64,000 bases of DNA from JBCBSP01 sp964561235 (GCA_964561235.1 CAZLOV010000001.1:4400-68399), one strand, 5' to 3'; counted from the stretch's first letter, positions 42,218 to 52,255 are shown. The notes: generated from the letters alone by a model not told the origin. Numbers and translations are program-made.

Positions 42218-43192
42218 ATGGACGCAGCACAATCCTCCGTCCGGCGCGGCCTCTACCCGCCGATAGAACCCTTCCGCACCGGCATGCTCGATGTCGGCGA
42301 CGGGCATTCGCTCTACTACGAGGAGAGCGGCCGGCCCGACGGCGCGCCGGTGGTGGCGCTGCATGGGGGTCCGGGCGGCGGCGCGTCCCCGGCCATGCGG
42401 CGCTTCTTCGATCCCCAGCGCTTCCGCATCATCGTCTTCGACCAGCGCGGCGCCGGGCGTTCCCGGCCCTTCGCCGACGTCAGGGCGAACGACACCTGGA
42501 AGCTGGTGGAGGACATGGAGCGGCTGCGCACCGCTCTCAAGGTCGATCGCTGGCTTGTTTTCGGCGGCTCCTGGGGCGCGACGCTCGGGCTCGCCTACGC
42601 GCACGCCCATCGCGACCGGGTGCTGGGCCTCGTCCTGCGCGGCGTGTTCACCTGCACGCGCTCCGAGCTGGACTGGTTCTACAGGGACGGCGCAAACCAC
42701 ATCTATCCCGACGCCTGGGAGCGGCTTGCAGGACGGCTGTCGGCGCAGGAGCGGACGGATCTGATCCGGGCGTATTACGAGCGCGTGATGGTCCACGGGG
42801 TGGAGAACCGCCGCGAAGACGTGCGCGCCTGGGCGCGCTGGGAAAGCACGCTGATCAGCCTGCGCGCGCCGGCCGACGGCATGCAGCCCGATCCCCGCCG
42901 CGCCGACGCGCTGGCGCGGCTGGAGACGCACTATTTTGTTCATGGCGGCTTCTTCGAGCGCGACGGCGCGCTGCTTGAGGCGGCGCCCGCGCTGAAAGGT
43001 CTGCCCGGGGTGATCGTGCAGGGCCGCTACGACCTCGTCACGCCGCCGCGCACGGCCTACGCGCTTGCGCGCGGCTGGGGCGGCGACGCTGTGCTCGAGA
43101 TCGTGCCGGACGCAGGCCATGCCGCAGGCGAGCCCGGCGTGGTGGACGCGCTGGTGCGCGCCACCGACCGGTTCGCCCGCAAGCTGGCGTAA
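42218..43192 (+). CDS. pip: Proline iminopeptidase (S33 family)
   Basis: The 324-residue alpha/beta hydrolase begins YPPIEPFRTGMLDVGDGHSLYYEESG and has the HGGPGGGASP oxyanion segment, the nucleophile elbow GGSWGATLGL, the catalytic Asp region QGRYDLVTPP and the His in VPDAGHAAGEPG. It removes N-terminal proline from peptides. An upstream frame from 41957 is a shadow of the antisense lipoprotein. It is divergent from that gene by 126 bases. Confidence 0.93.
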   Translation: MDAAQSSVRRGLYPPIEPFRTGMLDVGDGHSLYYEESGRPDGAPVVALHGGPGGGASPAMRRFFDPQRFRIIVFDQRGAGRSRPFADVRANDTWKLVEDMERLRTALKVDRWLVFGGSWGATLGLAYAHAHRDRVLGLVLRGVFTCTRSELDWFYRDGANHIYPDAWERLAGRLSAQERTDLIRAYYERVMVHGVENRREDVRAWARWESTLISLRAPADGMQPDPRRADALARLETHYFVHGGFFERDGALLEAAPALKGLPGVIVQGRYDLVTPPRTAYALARGWGGDAVLEIVPDAGHAAGEPGVVDALVRATDRFARKLA

Positions 43193-43199
43193 TCCGCCC

Positions 43200-44561
43200 C
43201 TAGCCGAGGATCGGCAACGGAATGCCGAAGGTCTGGGCGAGGCCGGAAACGATGATCAGACCCACCGCGATCGGCGCCAGATAGCGGATCGTGAAGCGCC
43301 AGAAGGCGAACATGCCCGCGGAGGCGTGGGGCAACTCGCTGCGCATCAGCTCCTTCGACACGACCCAGCCGGTGAACAGCGCGATCAGGAGACCGCCGAG
43401 CGGCAGCAGCAGCTTGCCCGAGACGTTGTCGAGCACGTTGAAGAAGTCGCCCGAGAGCGCGGCGGCCACGCCGAACATGAAGATGATCGCGCCGAAGAAG
43501 AGCGTAGAACCCACCCGGCCGAAATCGGTGTGCTCCTCACCGAAGGCCACCACGACCTGCATCAGCGAGATCGAGCTCGTGACCGCAGCGATGAAGGCCA
43601 GCGCGAAGAAGGCCGAACCGACCCATTGCCCGCCCGGCATCTGAGCGAAGGCAGACGGCAAGGTCTGGAAGAACAGGCCCGGGCCGGCGTTCGCGTCGAG
43701 GCCGAAGGCGAAGACGAACGGGAAAATCGCAAGGCCCGCAACGATGGCCACCAGCGTGTCCGCCCCCGCAATGATCGTGGCGGACTGCGGAAGATTGTCG
43801 GTCTTGGGCAGATACGACCCGTAGGTGATCATGATCGCCGAGCCCACGCCGATGGAGAAGAAGGCCTGGCCAAGCGCTTCCAGCATGGTCTCTCCGCTGA
43901 TCTCGGAGAGATCCGGCGTGAAGAGATAGGCCATCGCCGCGCCCATGTCCGCGGTGATGGCGGCGTAGATCACAAGCCCCACGAGCATGATGAAGAAGAG
44001 CGGCATCAGGATCGTGACGACGCGCTCGATGCCCTTCGTCACCCCGAAGCAAACGATGCCCAGCGTCACCGCCATGAAGAGGGCGTGCCAGGCGATGACG
44101 GTGTTGGTGTCCCCGACAAGCGCGTCGAACCGGCCCTGCGCGGCTTCCGGGGCGAGGCCGACGAAGTCGCCCGCGACCATCATCTGCACGTAGGCGGCCA
44201 CCCAGCCGGCCACGACGGAGTAGAAACACAGGATCATCACGCCGCCGGCCATCGCGACCCAGCCCGCGATCGACCACAATTCGGAGGCGCCGGCGTCGAA
44301 GGCCATCTTGCGTGTCGACCCCACCGCCGAACGGCGGGCGTGCCGGCCCACGGTCAGTTCCGCAATCAGGATCGGAAACGCGATCAGCACGACGCAGAAC
44401 AGATAGGCGACCACGAAGGCCGCGCCGCCGTTCTCACCGGCCGTGTATGGAAAGCGCCAGAAATTGCCCAGGCCGACCGACGAGCCGATCGCCGCCATCA
44501 GGAAGCCGAAACGCGTTCCCCACGTCGCATGCGCGCCGCCCGCGCCGCCAACACTCGGCAT
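43200..44561 (-). CDS. Sodium-dependent transporter (SNF/NSS family)
   Basis: The 453-residue protein begins with the NSS signature RFGFLMAAIGSSVGLGNFWRFPYTAGENGGAAFVVAYL and has about twelve membrane segments, including the TSSISLMQVVVAF region. It probably imports an amino acid or related solute with Na+. The ATG at 44561 has GGAGGAG just upstream; the longer frame to 44831 overlaps rodA. It follows rodA on the same strand. Confidence 0.93.
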   Translation of the reverse strand: MPSVGGAGGAHATWGTRFGFLMAAIGSSVGLGNFWRFPYTAGENGGAAFVVAYLFCVVLIAFPILIAELTVGRHARRSAVGSTRKMAFDAGASELWSIAGWVAMAGGVMILCFYSVVAGWVAAYVQMMVAGDFVGLAPEAAQGRFDALVGDTNTVIAWHALFMAVTLGIVCFGVTKGIERVVTILMPLFFIMLVGLVIYAAITADMGAAMAYLFTPDLSEISGETMLEALGQAFFSIGVGSAIMITYGSYLPKTDNLPQSATIIAGADTLVAIVAGLAIFPFVFAFGLDANAGPGLFFQTLPSAFAQMPGGQWVGSAFFALAFIAAVTSSISLMQVVVAFGEEHTDFGRVGSTLFFGAIIFMFGVAAALSGDFFNVLDNVSGKLLLPLGGLLIALFTGWVVSKELMRSELPHASAGMFAFWRFTIRYLAPIAVGLIIVSGLAQTFGIPLPILG

Positions 44562-44724
44562 GAAATTCTCCTCCCTCGTCCGGGCGTCCGTCAGCCGCAG
44601 CGCCCGGTCCCGCCGCGCGTTCCCCTGGCTGCGGCGTGACGCCCCTATCGCCGTCCTTGCGGCGGATTGGCGCGGAGGGTTCCCTATTCCACAACGCCGG
44701 TCAAGCGCGCGGCGCTGAGGCGGA

Positions 44725-45870
44725 TCAGCCGAAAAGCCCCGCCAGACGCGGCGGCTCGGCGTTCCTGTGCACGTGTGCGCCAAGAATGAGGCCCAGGCCC
44801 GCCAGAACGGCAAGCATGACGGTGCCGCCATAAGAGATCATCGGCAATGGCACGCCGACGACGGGCACCATCCCCATGACCATGGCCGTATTGATGAAGA
44901 CGTAGAGCGCGAACGTGGTGGAGATGCCCATCGTCGTCAGGCGCAGGAAGGTCGACTTGCAGGACACCGCGATGCCGACGCAGTTGGCGAGCACGAGAAG
45001 GTAAAGCCCCAGCACCACAATCCCGCCGATAAAGCCGAACTCCTCCCCCAGCATCGTGAAAATGAAATCGGTCTGTTTTTCCGGCAGGAACTCGTTCTGC
45101 GACTGCGAGCCCTCCATGTAGCCCTTGCCCGTCAGCCCTCCCGAGCCCAGGGCGATCCGCGACTGCAAGATGTGGTAGCCCGCCCCCAGCGGGTCCGCCT
45201 CGGGGTCGAGAAAGGTCATGATGCGTTCGCGCTGGTAGGGCTTGAGCCCGTAGACGAAGAACGCCATGGCCGCAGGCGCGCCGAGCGCGCCCATTGTCAG
45301 GATCACCCGCCAGCTCAGGCCGGCGAGGAAGATGATCGCTCCGCCCGTGGCGGCCAGCAGAAGCGCCGTGCCGAGATCGGGCTGCCGCAGGATGAGAAGC
45401 ATCGGCGCTGCGATCATGACGGCGGGGAGCATCAGGCCGCCCAGCGTCGAGACCCGCTCGGGCGGCAGGTCGTGATAATACCGCGCGATTGCGAGCACGA
45501 GGGCGACCTTCATGATCTCGGAAGGCTGCAGCCGGATCGGACCGATCTCCAGCCAGCGCTTTGCGCCCATGACGAGCGTGCCGTTGAACTCCACCATCAC
45601 AAGCAGGGCGAGCGCGCCGAGATAGGCGGGATAGGCCAGCCCCATCCAGAATCGCGGCGGAAACATCGCCACGATCAGCATGGCGGAGAAGCCCAGCGCG
45701 AAACGCGAGGCGTGGCGCACCGCCCAGGGACCCCACGCGCCTTCGGCGGCGGAATAGAGCATTCCCACGCCGATCAGGCCGATCAGCGCGATCAGAAGGA
45801 TGAACGCCCAGTCGAGCTCGTACATCTTGGCGCGAAGGCCGCGCGGCACGGTCTGGGTGAAGACGGCCAT
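44725..45870 (-). CDS. rodA: Peptidoglycan glycosyltransferase RodA
   Basis: RodA is the SEDS polymerase of the rod complex. The 381-residue protein has ten hydrophobic segments, KRWLEIGPIRLQPSEIMKVALVLA, RQPDLGTALLLAATGGAI and the C-terminal PLPMISYGGTVMLAVLAGLG, all characteristic. The stop of mrdA lies 17 bases upstream, so mrdA-rodA are co-transcribed as part of the mre/mrd block. Confidence 0.97.
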   Translation of the reverse strand: MAVFTQTVPRGLRAKMYELDWAFILLIALIGLIGVGMLYSAAEGAWGPWAVRHASRFALGFSAMLIVAMFPPRFWMGLAYPAYLGALALLVMVEFNGTLVMGAKRWLEIGPIRLQPSEIMKVALVLAIARYYHDLPPERVSTLGGLMLPAVMIAAPMLLILRQPDLGTALLLAATGGAIIFLAGLSWRVILTMGALGAPAAMAFFVYGLKPYQRERIMTFLDPEADPLGAGYHILQSRIALGSGGLTGKGYMEGSQSQNEFLPEKQTDFIFTMLGEEFGFIGGIVVLGLYLLVLANCVGIAVSCKSTFLRLTTMGISTTFALYVFINTAMVMGMVPVVGVPLPMISYGGTVMLAVLAGLGLILGAHVHRNAEPPRLAGLFG

Positions 45871-45887
45871 GAGCGTGGGGTCTCCTT

Positions 45888-47768
45888 CTAGCCCCGCCGG
45901 CCGCGCGGGGGATCGCCGGCGATCGGCCCGATGCGCCCCGCCGGGTCGCGCTGGACGGCGAGGCGCAGGATGTCGCGCGCCGGTCTGGCTGCTGCGCGCG
46001 TGCCGCCGCCGCCGTGTTCGACGACCACCGCGATGGCGTATTGCGGGTTTTCAGCCGGCGCATAGCCGATGAAGAGACCATGATCGCGCAGCCGCCAGGG
46101 CAGATCGTCCTGTTCGCGGATGCCCTGCGCGCGTTCTTCCGGCGTGATTGAATAGACCTGCGCCGTGCCGGTCTTGCCCGCCATGCGCAGCCCAGGAACG
46201 CCAAGGCCGCCCTCCACGCCGAGACTCCAGTAGGAGGTGCCCCCCGGCTCGTGCACCACGCCGACCATGGCGTCATGAACGCGTTGATGGTTTTCAGGGC
46301 TCAGCGGGATGGCGGGCGGCTCAGCCGCCCCCTCGCCGCGCCGGAACAGCGTGGGCGAGACCTGCTTGCCGGAGGCGAGCCGCGCGGTCATCACGGCGAG
46401 CTGGAGCGGCGAGGCCAGCGTATAGCCCTGGCCGATGCCGGTATTGTAGGTGTCGCCGGTCGTCCAGGGCGCGTTGCGCCGGGCGCGCTTCCATTGCGGC
46501 GACGGAAACTGGCCCGCGGCGCTTTCGGGAATGGCCATGCCGATCTGGAACAGCTCGCCGAAGCCGAACAGGTCCGCCATCTCGCCCATGCGGTCGATGC
46601 CCAGGCGCTCGGCGACTTCGTAGAAATATACGTCGCACGAGGTCTTGATGCCTTCGTGCAGGTCCATCCAGCCGTGCCCCTCGCGCTTCCAGCAGTGGAA
46701 GGTGCGGTTGCCCAGCCGCGTCGAGCCCCGGCAGAACACGCGCTCGCCGGGATCCATCACGCCGGCTTCAAGCGCAGCGAGCGCCATCACCCCCTTCAGG
46801 GTGGAGGCCGGCGGATAGAGACCGGTCGTCGCCTTGTTGAACAAGGGCTTGTATTCATTGCGGTTGAGTGCGTTGAAATCGTCCTGGTCGATGCCGAGCA
46901 CAAATGCGTTGGGATCAAACGACGGCGTGGAGGCGAGCGCCATGATCTCGCCGGTGTGCACGTCCAGCACGACGGCGGCCGCGCTGTCTCCGGCAAGGCG
47001 TTCAGTGGCGTAACGCTGCAGCTCGGCGTCGATGGCGAGCGTGACGTCCTCGCCGGGGCGTGCGGGCATGGACTGTTCCGGCACGCGGCGGATCACGCGG
47101 CCGTAGGCGTTGACCTCGACCTTCGTGCTTCCCGCCTGGCCGCGCAGCTGCGGATCGACAGCCGCCTCGACCCCGGCGCGTCCGACGCGGAAACCCGGAT
47201 GGCGCAGCAGCGGGTCATTGCCCGCGATCTCTTCCGGAGCGGACTGCACATAGCCGGTCACGTGCGCGAAGGCTTGCGGATAGGGATAGGTGCGCACCTC
47301 GCCGACATCGGGTGCAACCCCGGCAAGCTCGGGCAGATGCAGATTGACCCGCGCGAACGTCTCCCAGTCGACGTCCTCCGCGATGGTGACGGGCCGGAAA
47401 CGCGGGCTGCGCGCGATATCGCGCATCAGGCGCTCAATGCGCGCCTCGGAGATGGGCATGTAGCGCGCCAGGGCGTTGAGCGCGGCGCGCGGATCGGTTG
47501 TCTGCTCGGGGATCAGGAAGATGCGGTAGCTGTCGCGGTTCTCCGCCAGCGCCTGGCCGGTGCGGTCGAGAATGCGCCCGCGCGAGGGCAGTTCGAGCTG
47601 GAAGTTGAACTGGTTCTCGTCGGAAAGCGTCTTGTATTCCTGCGCGTTGAGGATCTGAAGCGAGTACAGCCGCGCGCCCACGGCGCCGAACGCGCCGAGC
47701 CCGAGCGCGGAGACCAGGGCGGCGCGCCGGGTGAACTGGGCCTGGGCTTCCTGCTTGTCGCTGCGCAT
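45888..47768 (-). CDS. mrdA: Penicillin-binding protein 2 (MrdA)
   Basis: The 626-residue class B transpeptidase has an N-terminal membrane anchor, the dimerisation domain (LPSRGRILDRTGQALAENRD), and the transpeptidase motifs: PPASTLKG (SxxK), SCDVYFYE (SxD/N) and MAGKTGTAQV (KTG). It crosslinks lateral-wall peptidoglycan with RodA and MreBCD. The start at 47768 follows mreD by 33 bases. Confidence 0.97.
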   Translation of the reverse strand: MRSDKQEAQAQFTRRAALVSALGLGAFGAVGARLYSLQILNAQEYKTLSDENQFNFQLELPSRGRILDRTGQALAENRDSYRIFLIPEQTTDPRAALNALARYMPISEARIERLMRDIARSPRFRPVTIAEDVDWETFARVNLHLPELAGVAPDVGEVRTYPYPQAFAHVTGYVQSAPEEIAGNDPLLRHPGFRVGRAGVEAAVDPQLRGQAGSTKVEVNAYGRVIRRVPEQSMPARPGEDVTLAIDAELQRYATERLAGDSAAAVVLDVHTGEIMALASTPSFDPNAFVLGIDQDDFNALNRNEYKPLFNKATTGLYPPASTLKGVMALAALEAGVMDPGERVFCRGSTRLGNRTFHCWKREGHGWMDLHEGIKTSCDVYFYEVAERLGIDRMGEMADLFGFGELFQIGMAIPESAAGQFPSPQWKRARRNAPWTTGDTYNTGIGQGYTLASPLQLAVMTARLASGKQVSPTLFRRGEGAAEPPAIPLSPENHQRVHDAMVGVVHEPGGTSYWSLGVEGGLGVPGLRMAGKTGTAQVYSITPEERAQGIREQDDLPWRLRDHGLFIGYAPAENPQYAIAVVVEHGGGGTRAAARPARDILRLAVQRDPAGRIGPIAGDPPRGRRG

Positions 47769-47801
47769 GACGCCTCTCGTGATCTCGCCCTCCCGCGCCG
47801 C

Positions 47802-48311
47802 CTAGCCGAACGCGCCGCGTTCCCGGCGGCGGATGAAGGCCCAGGCGAACACCGGGAATACAAGGATGGTGAAGACAGCCTCTGCAAGCAACGGTCCGCC
47901 GCCGACAAGGGCGCCCAGCGCCGCCGAGGCCGTCAGCCAGGCCACCAGGAACGCGATCGCGGCAAGGGCGGCGAAACGCACTGTCGCGGGACCCGGATCG
48001 AGACCCTGCGCGTCCACGTCGCGATGGCGGGCGACCCCGAACGCGACGAGGTAGGAGAACGCCCATACGCCCATCGGCCCGCCGATCAACAGGTCCTGCA
48101 GAAGGCCCACCAGGAAGATGACCGCCGGGGAGACGAAATCGGGCCGGCGGCAGGACCAGATATAGAGCGTCATCAGCGGCAAGAGCGGCAGAAGGTCCGG
48201 CCCCTGCGGCAGACGCGTCGGGGCGGCGTGGAGAAACAGCGCCAGCGTGAGCGTGACGACCATGCCGACGACGGCGGGCGCGGCGGGACGGCGGTCGAAC
48301 GCGCTGCGCAT
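47802..48311 (-). CDS. mreD: Rod shape protein MreD
   Basis: The 169-residue membrane protein has about five segments and the MreD pattern LPQGPDLLPLLPLMTLYIWSCRRPDFVSPAVIFLVGLLQDLLIGGPMG. It bridges MreC and RodA/PBP2. The start at 48311 overlaps the mreC stop. Confidence 0.93.
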   Translation of the reverse strand: MRSAFDRRPAAPAVVGMVVTLTLALFLHAAPTRLPQGPDLLPLLPLMTLYIWSCRRPDFVSPAVIFLVGLLQDLLIGGPMGVWAFSYLVAFGVARHRDVDAQGLDPGPATVRFAALAAIAFLVAWLTASAALGALVGGGPLLAEAVFTILVFPVFAWAFIRRRERGAFG

Positions 48312-49246
48312 CAGCCCTCCCCTCCGTCGGCGGCGCTGTTGGAGGCTACGTCCGGGCCTGTCTCGGCGGGCGGCGCGGTGTCGAAGCCTTCGCGCATTTC
48401 CGCTTCCGGCGGAGGCACGGGCTCGAAGGGCCACACCCAGACGAGATCGATCGGAGAGGCGTCGGAGAACAGCGCCACGCGCCACTCCCCCGCGCTGTCC
48501 TGAAAGGCTTCGCCCACGGGAAGGCCTCGCGGCAGCACATTGTCGTCCCCGGAGGTGACAATGCGGAAGCCGCCTTCAAGCTGAGGCTCCCGTCCGAGAT
48601 AGTCCAGCCGCGGAAAGTCCGTGTTGTCGCCCACCAGCAGCGCGCGCGCGTTGGTGCGGTCGGCCATCACGGCGATGCGGCTGTTGAGATCGGTGAGCAT
48701 GAGCACCCGCGAGGATCGCCGGCCGACGTCGATGGTGCGCCCCACAAGCCCGTAGACGTTGAGAACGGGATAGCCGGTCCGCACGCCGTGCTCCGCGCCG
48801 ACGCCGAGCAGTTGGGAGCGGACGAACGGTGCGCCGCTCTCCGACACCGTCCAGGCCGTGATGCGCTCGCGCACCGGCGGCGTGTCGAGATTGATCGCCT
48901 GCTCGTAGAGCTGGACGCGCTCCGTCAGCGAAAGGGCGACGTCGCGCCAGGCGCGCGCCTCCGTCAGACGTTCGCGCAGCTCCCGGTTCTCCTCCGCGAG
49001 CTCAGCCTGGCGGCGCCACCAGGGCCCCATATTGGTGAGGCCCCGCAACGGCTGGGCAGCGAGTTCGAGCGCCGGGGCGGTGAGATCATTGAAGCCGGCG
49101 CGGATCGTGGTGAGCGGTTCGAGCCGGCTTTCCGGCCGGTCGAAGGCGATCAGGATCAGCGCGATGGCGAGCAGGGTGAGATAGAGCGGACGGGAGAAGC
49201 GCACCCCGTCTTCGGAATCGCGTCGGGCCGATCGCCACTGCGCCAT
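48311..49246 (-). CDS. mreC: Rod shape protein MreC
   Basis: The 311-residue protein has one N-terminal membrane segment (about residues 17-38), a coiled region (AELAEENRELRERL), and the beta-barrel core VNVYGLVGRTIDVGRRSSRVLMLTDLNSRIAV and ARALLVGDN. It ends with a Pro/Glu-rich tail. It is part of mreBCD-mrdAB. Confidence 0.95.
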   Translation of the reverse strand: MAQWRSARRDSEDGVRFSRPLYLTLLAIALILIAFDRPESRLEPLTTIRAGFNDLTAPALELAAQPLRGLTNMGPWWRRQAELAEENRELRERLTEARAWRDVALSLTERVQLYEQAINLDTPPVRERITAWTVSESGAPFVRSQLLGVGAEHGVRTGYPVLNVYGLVGRTIDVGRRSSRVLMLTDLNSRIAVMADRTNARALLVGDNTDFPRLDYLGREPQLEGGFRIVTSGDDNVLPRGLPVGEAFQDSAGEWRVALFSDASPIDLVWVWPFEPVPPPEAEMREGFDTAPPAETGPDVASNSAADGGEG

Positions 49247-49285
49247 CGGCTCATCGCCTCCTCGCCAGCCGGGCCGCCCCCGGCG

Positions 49286-50326
49286 TCAAACCGCTTCCGA
49301 CAGGATGGGCCGCCAAACCTTAAGGTTCTCCACCGCCTTGCCGCACCCCAGAACGACGCAGGACAGAGGCTCGTCGGCGAGGCTCACCGGAAGTCCGGTG
49401 CGGTCGCGCAGCTCCGTGTCGAGATTGCGCAGGAGCGCGCCGCCGCCTGTAAGCACGATGCCCTTGTCCACGATGTCCGCGGCGAGTTCCGGCGGCGTGG
49501 CCTCGAGCGCCTGCTTGACGGCCTCCACGATCTGCTCGACCGGCTCGGAAAGCGCGTCGGCGATCATGGCCTCGGTCACCACGATTTCGCGCGGCACGCC
49601 GTTCATCAGGTCACGGCCCTTGATCTCCAGGCTCAGCCCTTCGCCCTTGGGCGGGGGCGTGGCCGAGCCGATCTCCTTCTTGATGCGCTCGGCGGAGGTT
49701 TCGCCGATCAGAAGGTTCGCCGAGCGGCGGATATAATTGATGATCGCCTCGTCCATCTTGTCGCCGCCCACGCGCACCGAGCGCGAATAGACGATGCCCG
49801 AGAGGCTCATGACGGCGACTTCCGTCGTGCCGCCGCCGATATCCACGATCATAGAGCCGGTGGGCTCGTCGATGGGCAGGCCCGCGCCGACGGCCGCCGC
49901 CATCGGCTCGTCAATCAGATAGACCTTCCGCGAGCCCGCCCCGAGGGCGCTTTCATGGATCGCGCGGCGCTCGACGGCCGTCGCCCCGGAGGGAACGCAG
50001 ATCACAACCTGCGGGCTGACGAAGCGCTGGCGGTTATGAACCTTGTTGATGAAATACTTGATCATTTCCTCGGCGACGTCGAAGTCCGCGATGACGCCGT
50101 CGCGCATCGGGCGGATCGCCTCGACATTGCCGGGGGTCTTGCCGAGCATGAGCTTGGCTTCCGCGCCGACGGCCTGGACGTGCTTGCGGCCCTTCTCGGT
50201 CTTGTAGGCCACGACTGAGGGCTCGTTCAGCACAACGCCGCGCCCCTTCACGTACACAAGCGTGTTCGCCGTGCCGAGGTCGATCGCGATATCGGCGGAG
50301 AGGAGACCGAAAACGCTGGAGAACAT
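49286..50326 (-). CDS. mreB: Rod shape-determining protein MreB
   Basis: The 346-residue actin homologue has the phosphate-1 motif DLGTANTLVYVKGRG, VGAEAKLMLGKTPGN, the ERRAIHESALGAG and DIGGGTTEVAVMSLSGIV segments, and VLTGGGALLRNLD near the C-terminus. It forms filaments that guide lateral cell-wall synthesis. It starts the mreB-mreC-mreD-mrdA-rodA series. Confidence 0.97.
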   Translation of the reverse strand: MFSSVFGLLSADIAIDLGTANTLVYVKGRGVVLNEPSVVAYKTEKGRKHVQAVGAEAKLMLGKTPGNVEAIRPMRDGVIADFDVAEEMIKYFINKVHNRQRFVSPQVVICVPSGATAVERRAIHESALGAGSRKVYLIDEPMAAAVGAGLPIDEPTGSMIVDIGGGTTEVAVMSLSGIVYSRSVRVGGDKMDEAIINYIRRSANLLIGETSAERIKKEIGSATPPPKGEGLSLEIKGRDLMNGVPREIVVTEAMIADALSEPVEQIVEAVKQALEATPPELAADIVDKGIVLTGGGALLRNLDTELRDRTGLPVSLADEPLSCVVLGCGKAVENLKVWRPILSEAV

Positions 50327-50383
50327 ACTTTAGCCTGTGTCAGCCGAGAGGACGGCGCATGAGTGACCTGTTTCGGGGCGCGC

Positions 50384-51166
50384 TCAAACCTTCTTGTGTC
50401 CTGCCCTGTCGTCGATTGCAAGCGGGTCGGCGCCCGGCTCCGCCTCGTCCCGGTCTGGAGCAGGCGCCTCTGCGGGCTGGCTGCGCAACCAGCGCCGCGC
50501 GGCCAGCATGACGGCCAGCCACAGCGCGCCGGCGAGCGCGAGGAACACCGCAGCCCATACGCCTGCGCCCTGGAACAGCGCCATCAGGCCTCCCCCGGCG
50601 AAGGCCACAAGCGCTGTCTTGGGAATCACGCCCACGCCCGCCCCTGCAATGAAGGCGAGATAGCTCATCCGGCTGACGCCCGCAGCCATGTTGACCACGA
50701 TGAAGGGCGCAGACGGCACGATCCGCACAAGAAGGCTCGCCCAAAACCCGTTGCGGCCGACGAAGGCGCTGATCCTGTTGACGGTCTCGCCTCCGTAACG
50801 GCGCACGACGTCCGCGCCGAGATAGCGCCCGAGCCAGAAGTCGACCGTCGCCGAAACCATGGTCGCCACCCAGGCGTACATGAAGCCTTCCACCGGACCG
50901 AAGGCGAACACGGTTGCCGCGATCAGCGCGAATTGCGGCGCGCCGACGAAGGCCAGAACGGTGAACAGGACGATCGTGGCGGGCAGCGCGTACCACTGGT
51001 TGGAAGCGCTTTCGAACCAGAGCTGGACCTCGCCGGGGCGCAGATCGAGCACGAAGCGGCCGACCAGGAAGATGGCGACGACCAGCGCGAACAGCGCGAG
51101 CGAGACCCAGAGCGCGCGCGCCGCGCGCGCATCCAGACGGTTTATGAAACGTAGCAGCGCGTTCAT
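50384..51166 (-). CDS. TVP38/TMEM64-family (VTT-domain) membrane protein
   Basis: The 260-residue protein has a VTT domain: TIVLFTVLAFVGAPQFALIAATVFAFGPVEGFMYAWVATM, then LLVRIVPSAPFIVVNMAAGVSRMSYLAFIAGAGVGVIPKT. VTT-domain proteins transport or flip lipids; the substrate is unknown. The ATG at 51166 matches the family N-terminus; the start at 51226 adds basic residues. Confidence 0.88.
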   Translation of the reverse strand: MNALLRFINRLDARAARALWVSLALFALVVAIFLVGRFVLDLRPGEVQLWFESASNQWYALPATIVLFTVLAFVGAPQFALIAATVFAFGPVEGFMYAWVATMVSATVDFWLGRYLGADVVRRYGGETVNRISAFVGRNGFWASLLVRIVPSAPFIVVNMAAGVSRMSYLAFIAGAGVGVIPKTALVAFAGGGLMALFQGAGVWAAVFLALAGALWLAVMLAARRWLRSQPAEAPAPDRDEAEPGADPLAIDDRAGHKKV

Positions 51167-51262
51167 GCGGCGGCGGTGGTCCTTGGTTCGGCCGAACGGC
51201 CGGCCGGGGCGCGCGCAGGAACGCAAGCGGCGCGCCGAGGTGTGACGCCTTGCGCTAGCCGC

Positions 51263-52255
51263 TTAGCCCTGACCGCGCAAGAGGGCGGCGCGCAAGGCTG
51301 CGCCGGCGGCCTCGATCGGCTCGGCCCTGGCGCGGGCGCGGTAGGCCTTCAGCGCCGGCCCGCCGCGCTCATAGTCCTCGACCCAGCGGCGCGCGAAATC
51401 GCCGGAGACGACGTCGGCGACGATCTGGTCCATGACCGGACCGAGCGCCTCGACCAACTCGCCCTCCACGCCGTAACCGCCGAATTCCGCGGTGTCGGAG
51501 ATCGCCTCCGACATGCCCGCGACGCCGGGGTCATGGATCAGATCGGCGATGTATTTGAGCTCGTGGACCGTATCGATATAGGCCATGCGCTCGCTGACTC
51601 CGGCGGCGACAAGCCGCTCGAAGCCGGCGCGCGCGAGCGCCACCATCCCGCCGACCAGGACGGCCTGCTCGCCGAGAATGTCCGAGAGCGCCTCCTCGCC
51701 GAACGTGGTCGGAAACACGCCCGCCCGTCCGCAGCCGATGCCGGCGAGATAGGCCTTGGCGAGCGCCTCCGCCTGGCCGCTTGCATCCTGCGCGACGGCC
51801 CAGAAGCCGATCAGCCCGCCGCCCTTGAGAAAGCTCGTCCTGACCGCGCCGCCGGGGCCTTTCGCCGCCGCGAGCACCACATCGCAGCCCTCCGGCGGCG
51901 CCACGAGGCCGTATTCCACGGAGAAGCCATGCGTGAAGAGCAGTGCCTGACCGGGCTTGCGATGGGGAGCCATCACCTCGCAGACGATCTCGCGATGCGC
52001 CTCGTCGGCGGCGAGGACGGCGGCGAGATCAGCGGTTTGCGCCGCCTCCTCGAGCGACACGACGCGGAAGCCGTCGGTTCGGGCGGTTTCGCGCGAGGCG
52101 GAGCCGGCGCGAAGGGCGATCACGATGTCTTCAACACCCTGGTCGCGCAGGTTGAGCGCGTGGCTGCGGCCATGATTGCCGTAGCCGACCAGCGCGATTT
52201 TCCGCGACCGCACCGGACCGAGATCGATATCGGCCTCGTAAAGCGCCTCAGTCAT
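51263..52255 (-). CDS. ilvC: Ketol-acid reductoisomerase-like protein (IlvC family)
   Basis: The 330-residue class I KARI has KIALVGYGNHGRSHALNLRDQG (NADPH-binding), DVVLAAAKGPGGAVRTSFLKGGG, LSDILGEQAVLVGGM and SDTAEFGGYGVEGELVE. It would make dihydroxy-acids for valine/leucine/isoleucine synthesis. In the metal-binding region the usual FE..HE pair is IDTVHELKYI, so one Glu is replaced by Asp. The acetolactate synthase genes I expect beside it are absent here. It is encoded 18 bases after miaA. Confidence 0.85.
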   Translation of the reverse strand: MTEALYEADIDLGPVRSRKIALVGYGNHGRSHALNLRDQGVEDIVIALRAGSASRETARTDGFRVVSLEEAAQTADLAAVLAADEAHREIVCEVMAPHRKPGQALLFTHGFSVEYGLVAPPEGCDVVLAAAKGPGGAVRTSFLKGGGLIGFWAVAQDASGQAEALAKAYLAGIGCGRAGVFPTTFGEEALSDILGEQAVLVGGMVALARAGFERLVAAGVSERMAYIDTVHELKYIADLIHDPGVAGMSEAISDTAEFGGYGVEGELVEALGPVMDQIVADVVSGDFARRWVEDYERGGPALKAYRARARAEPIEAAGAALRAALLRGQG

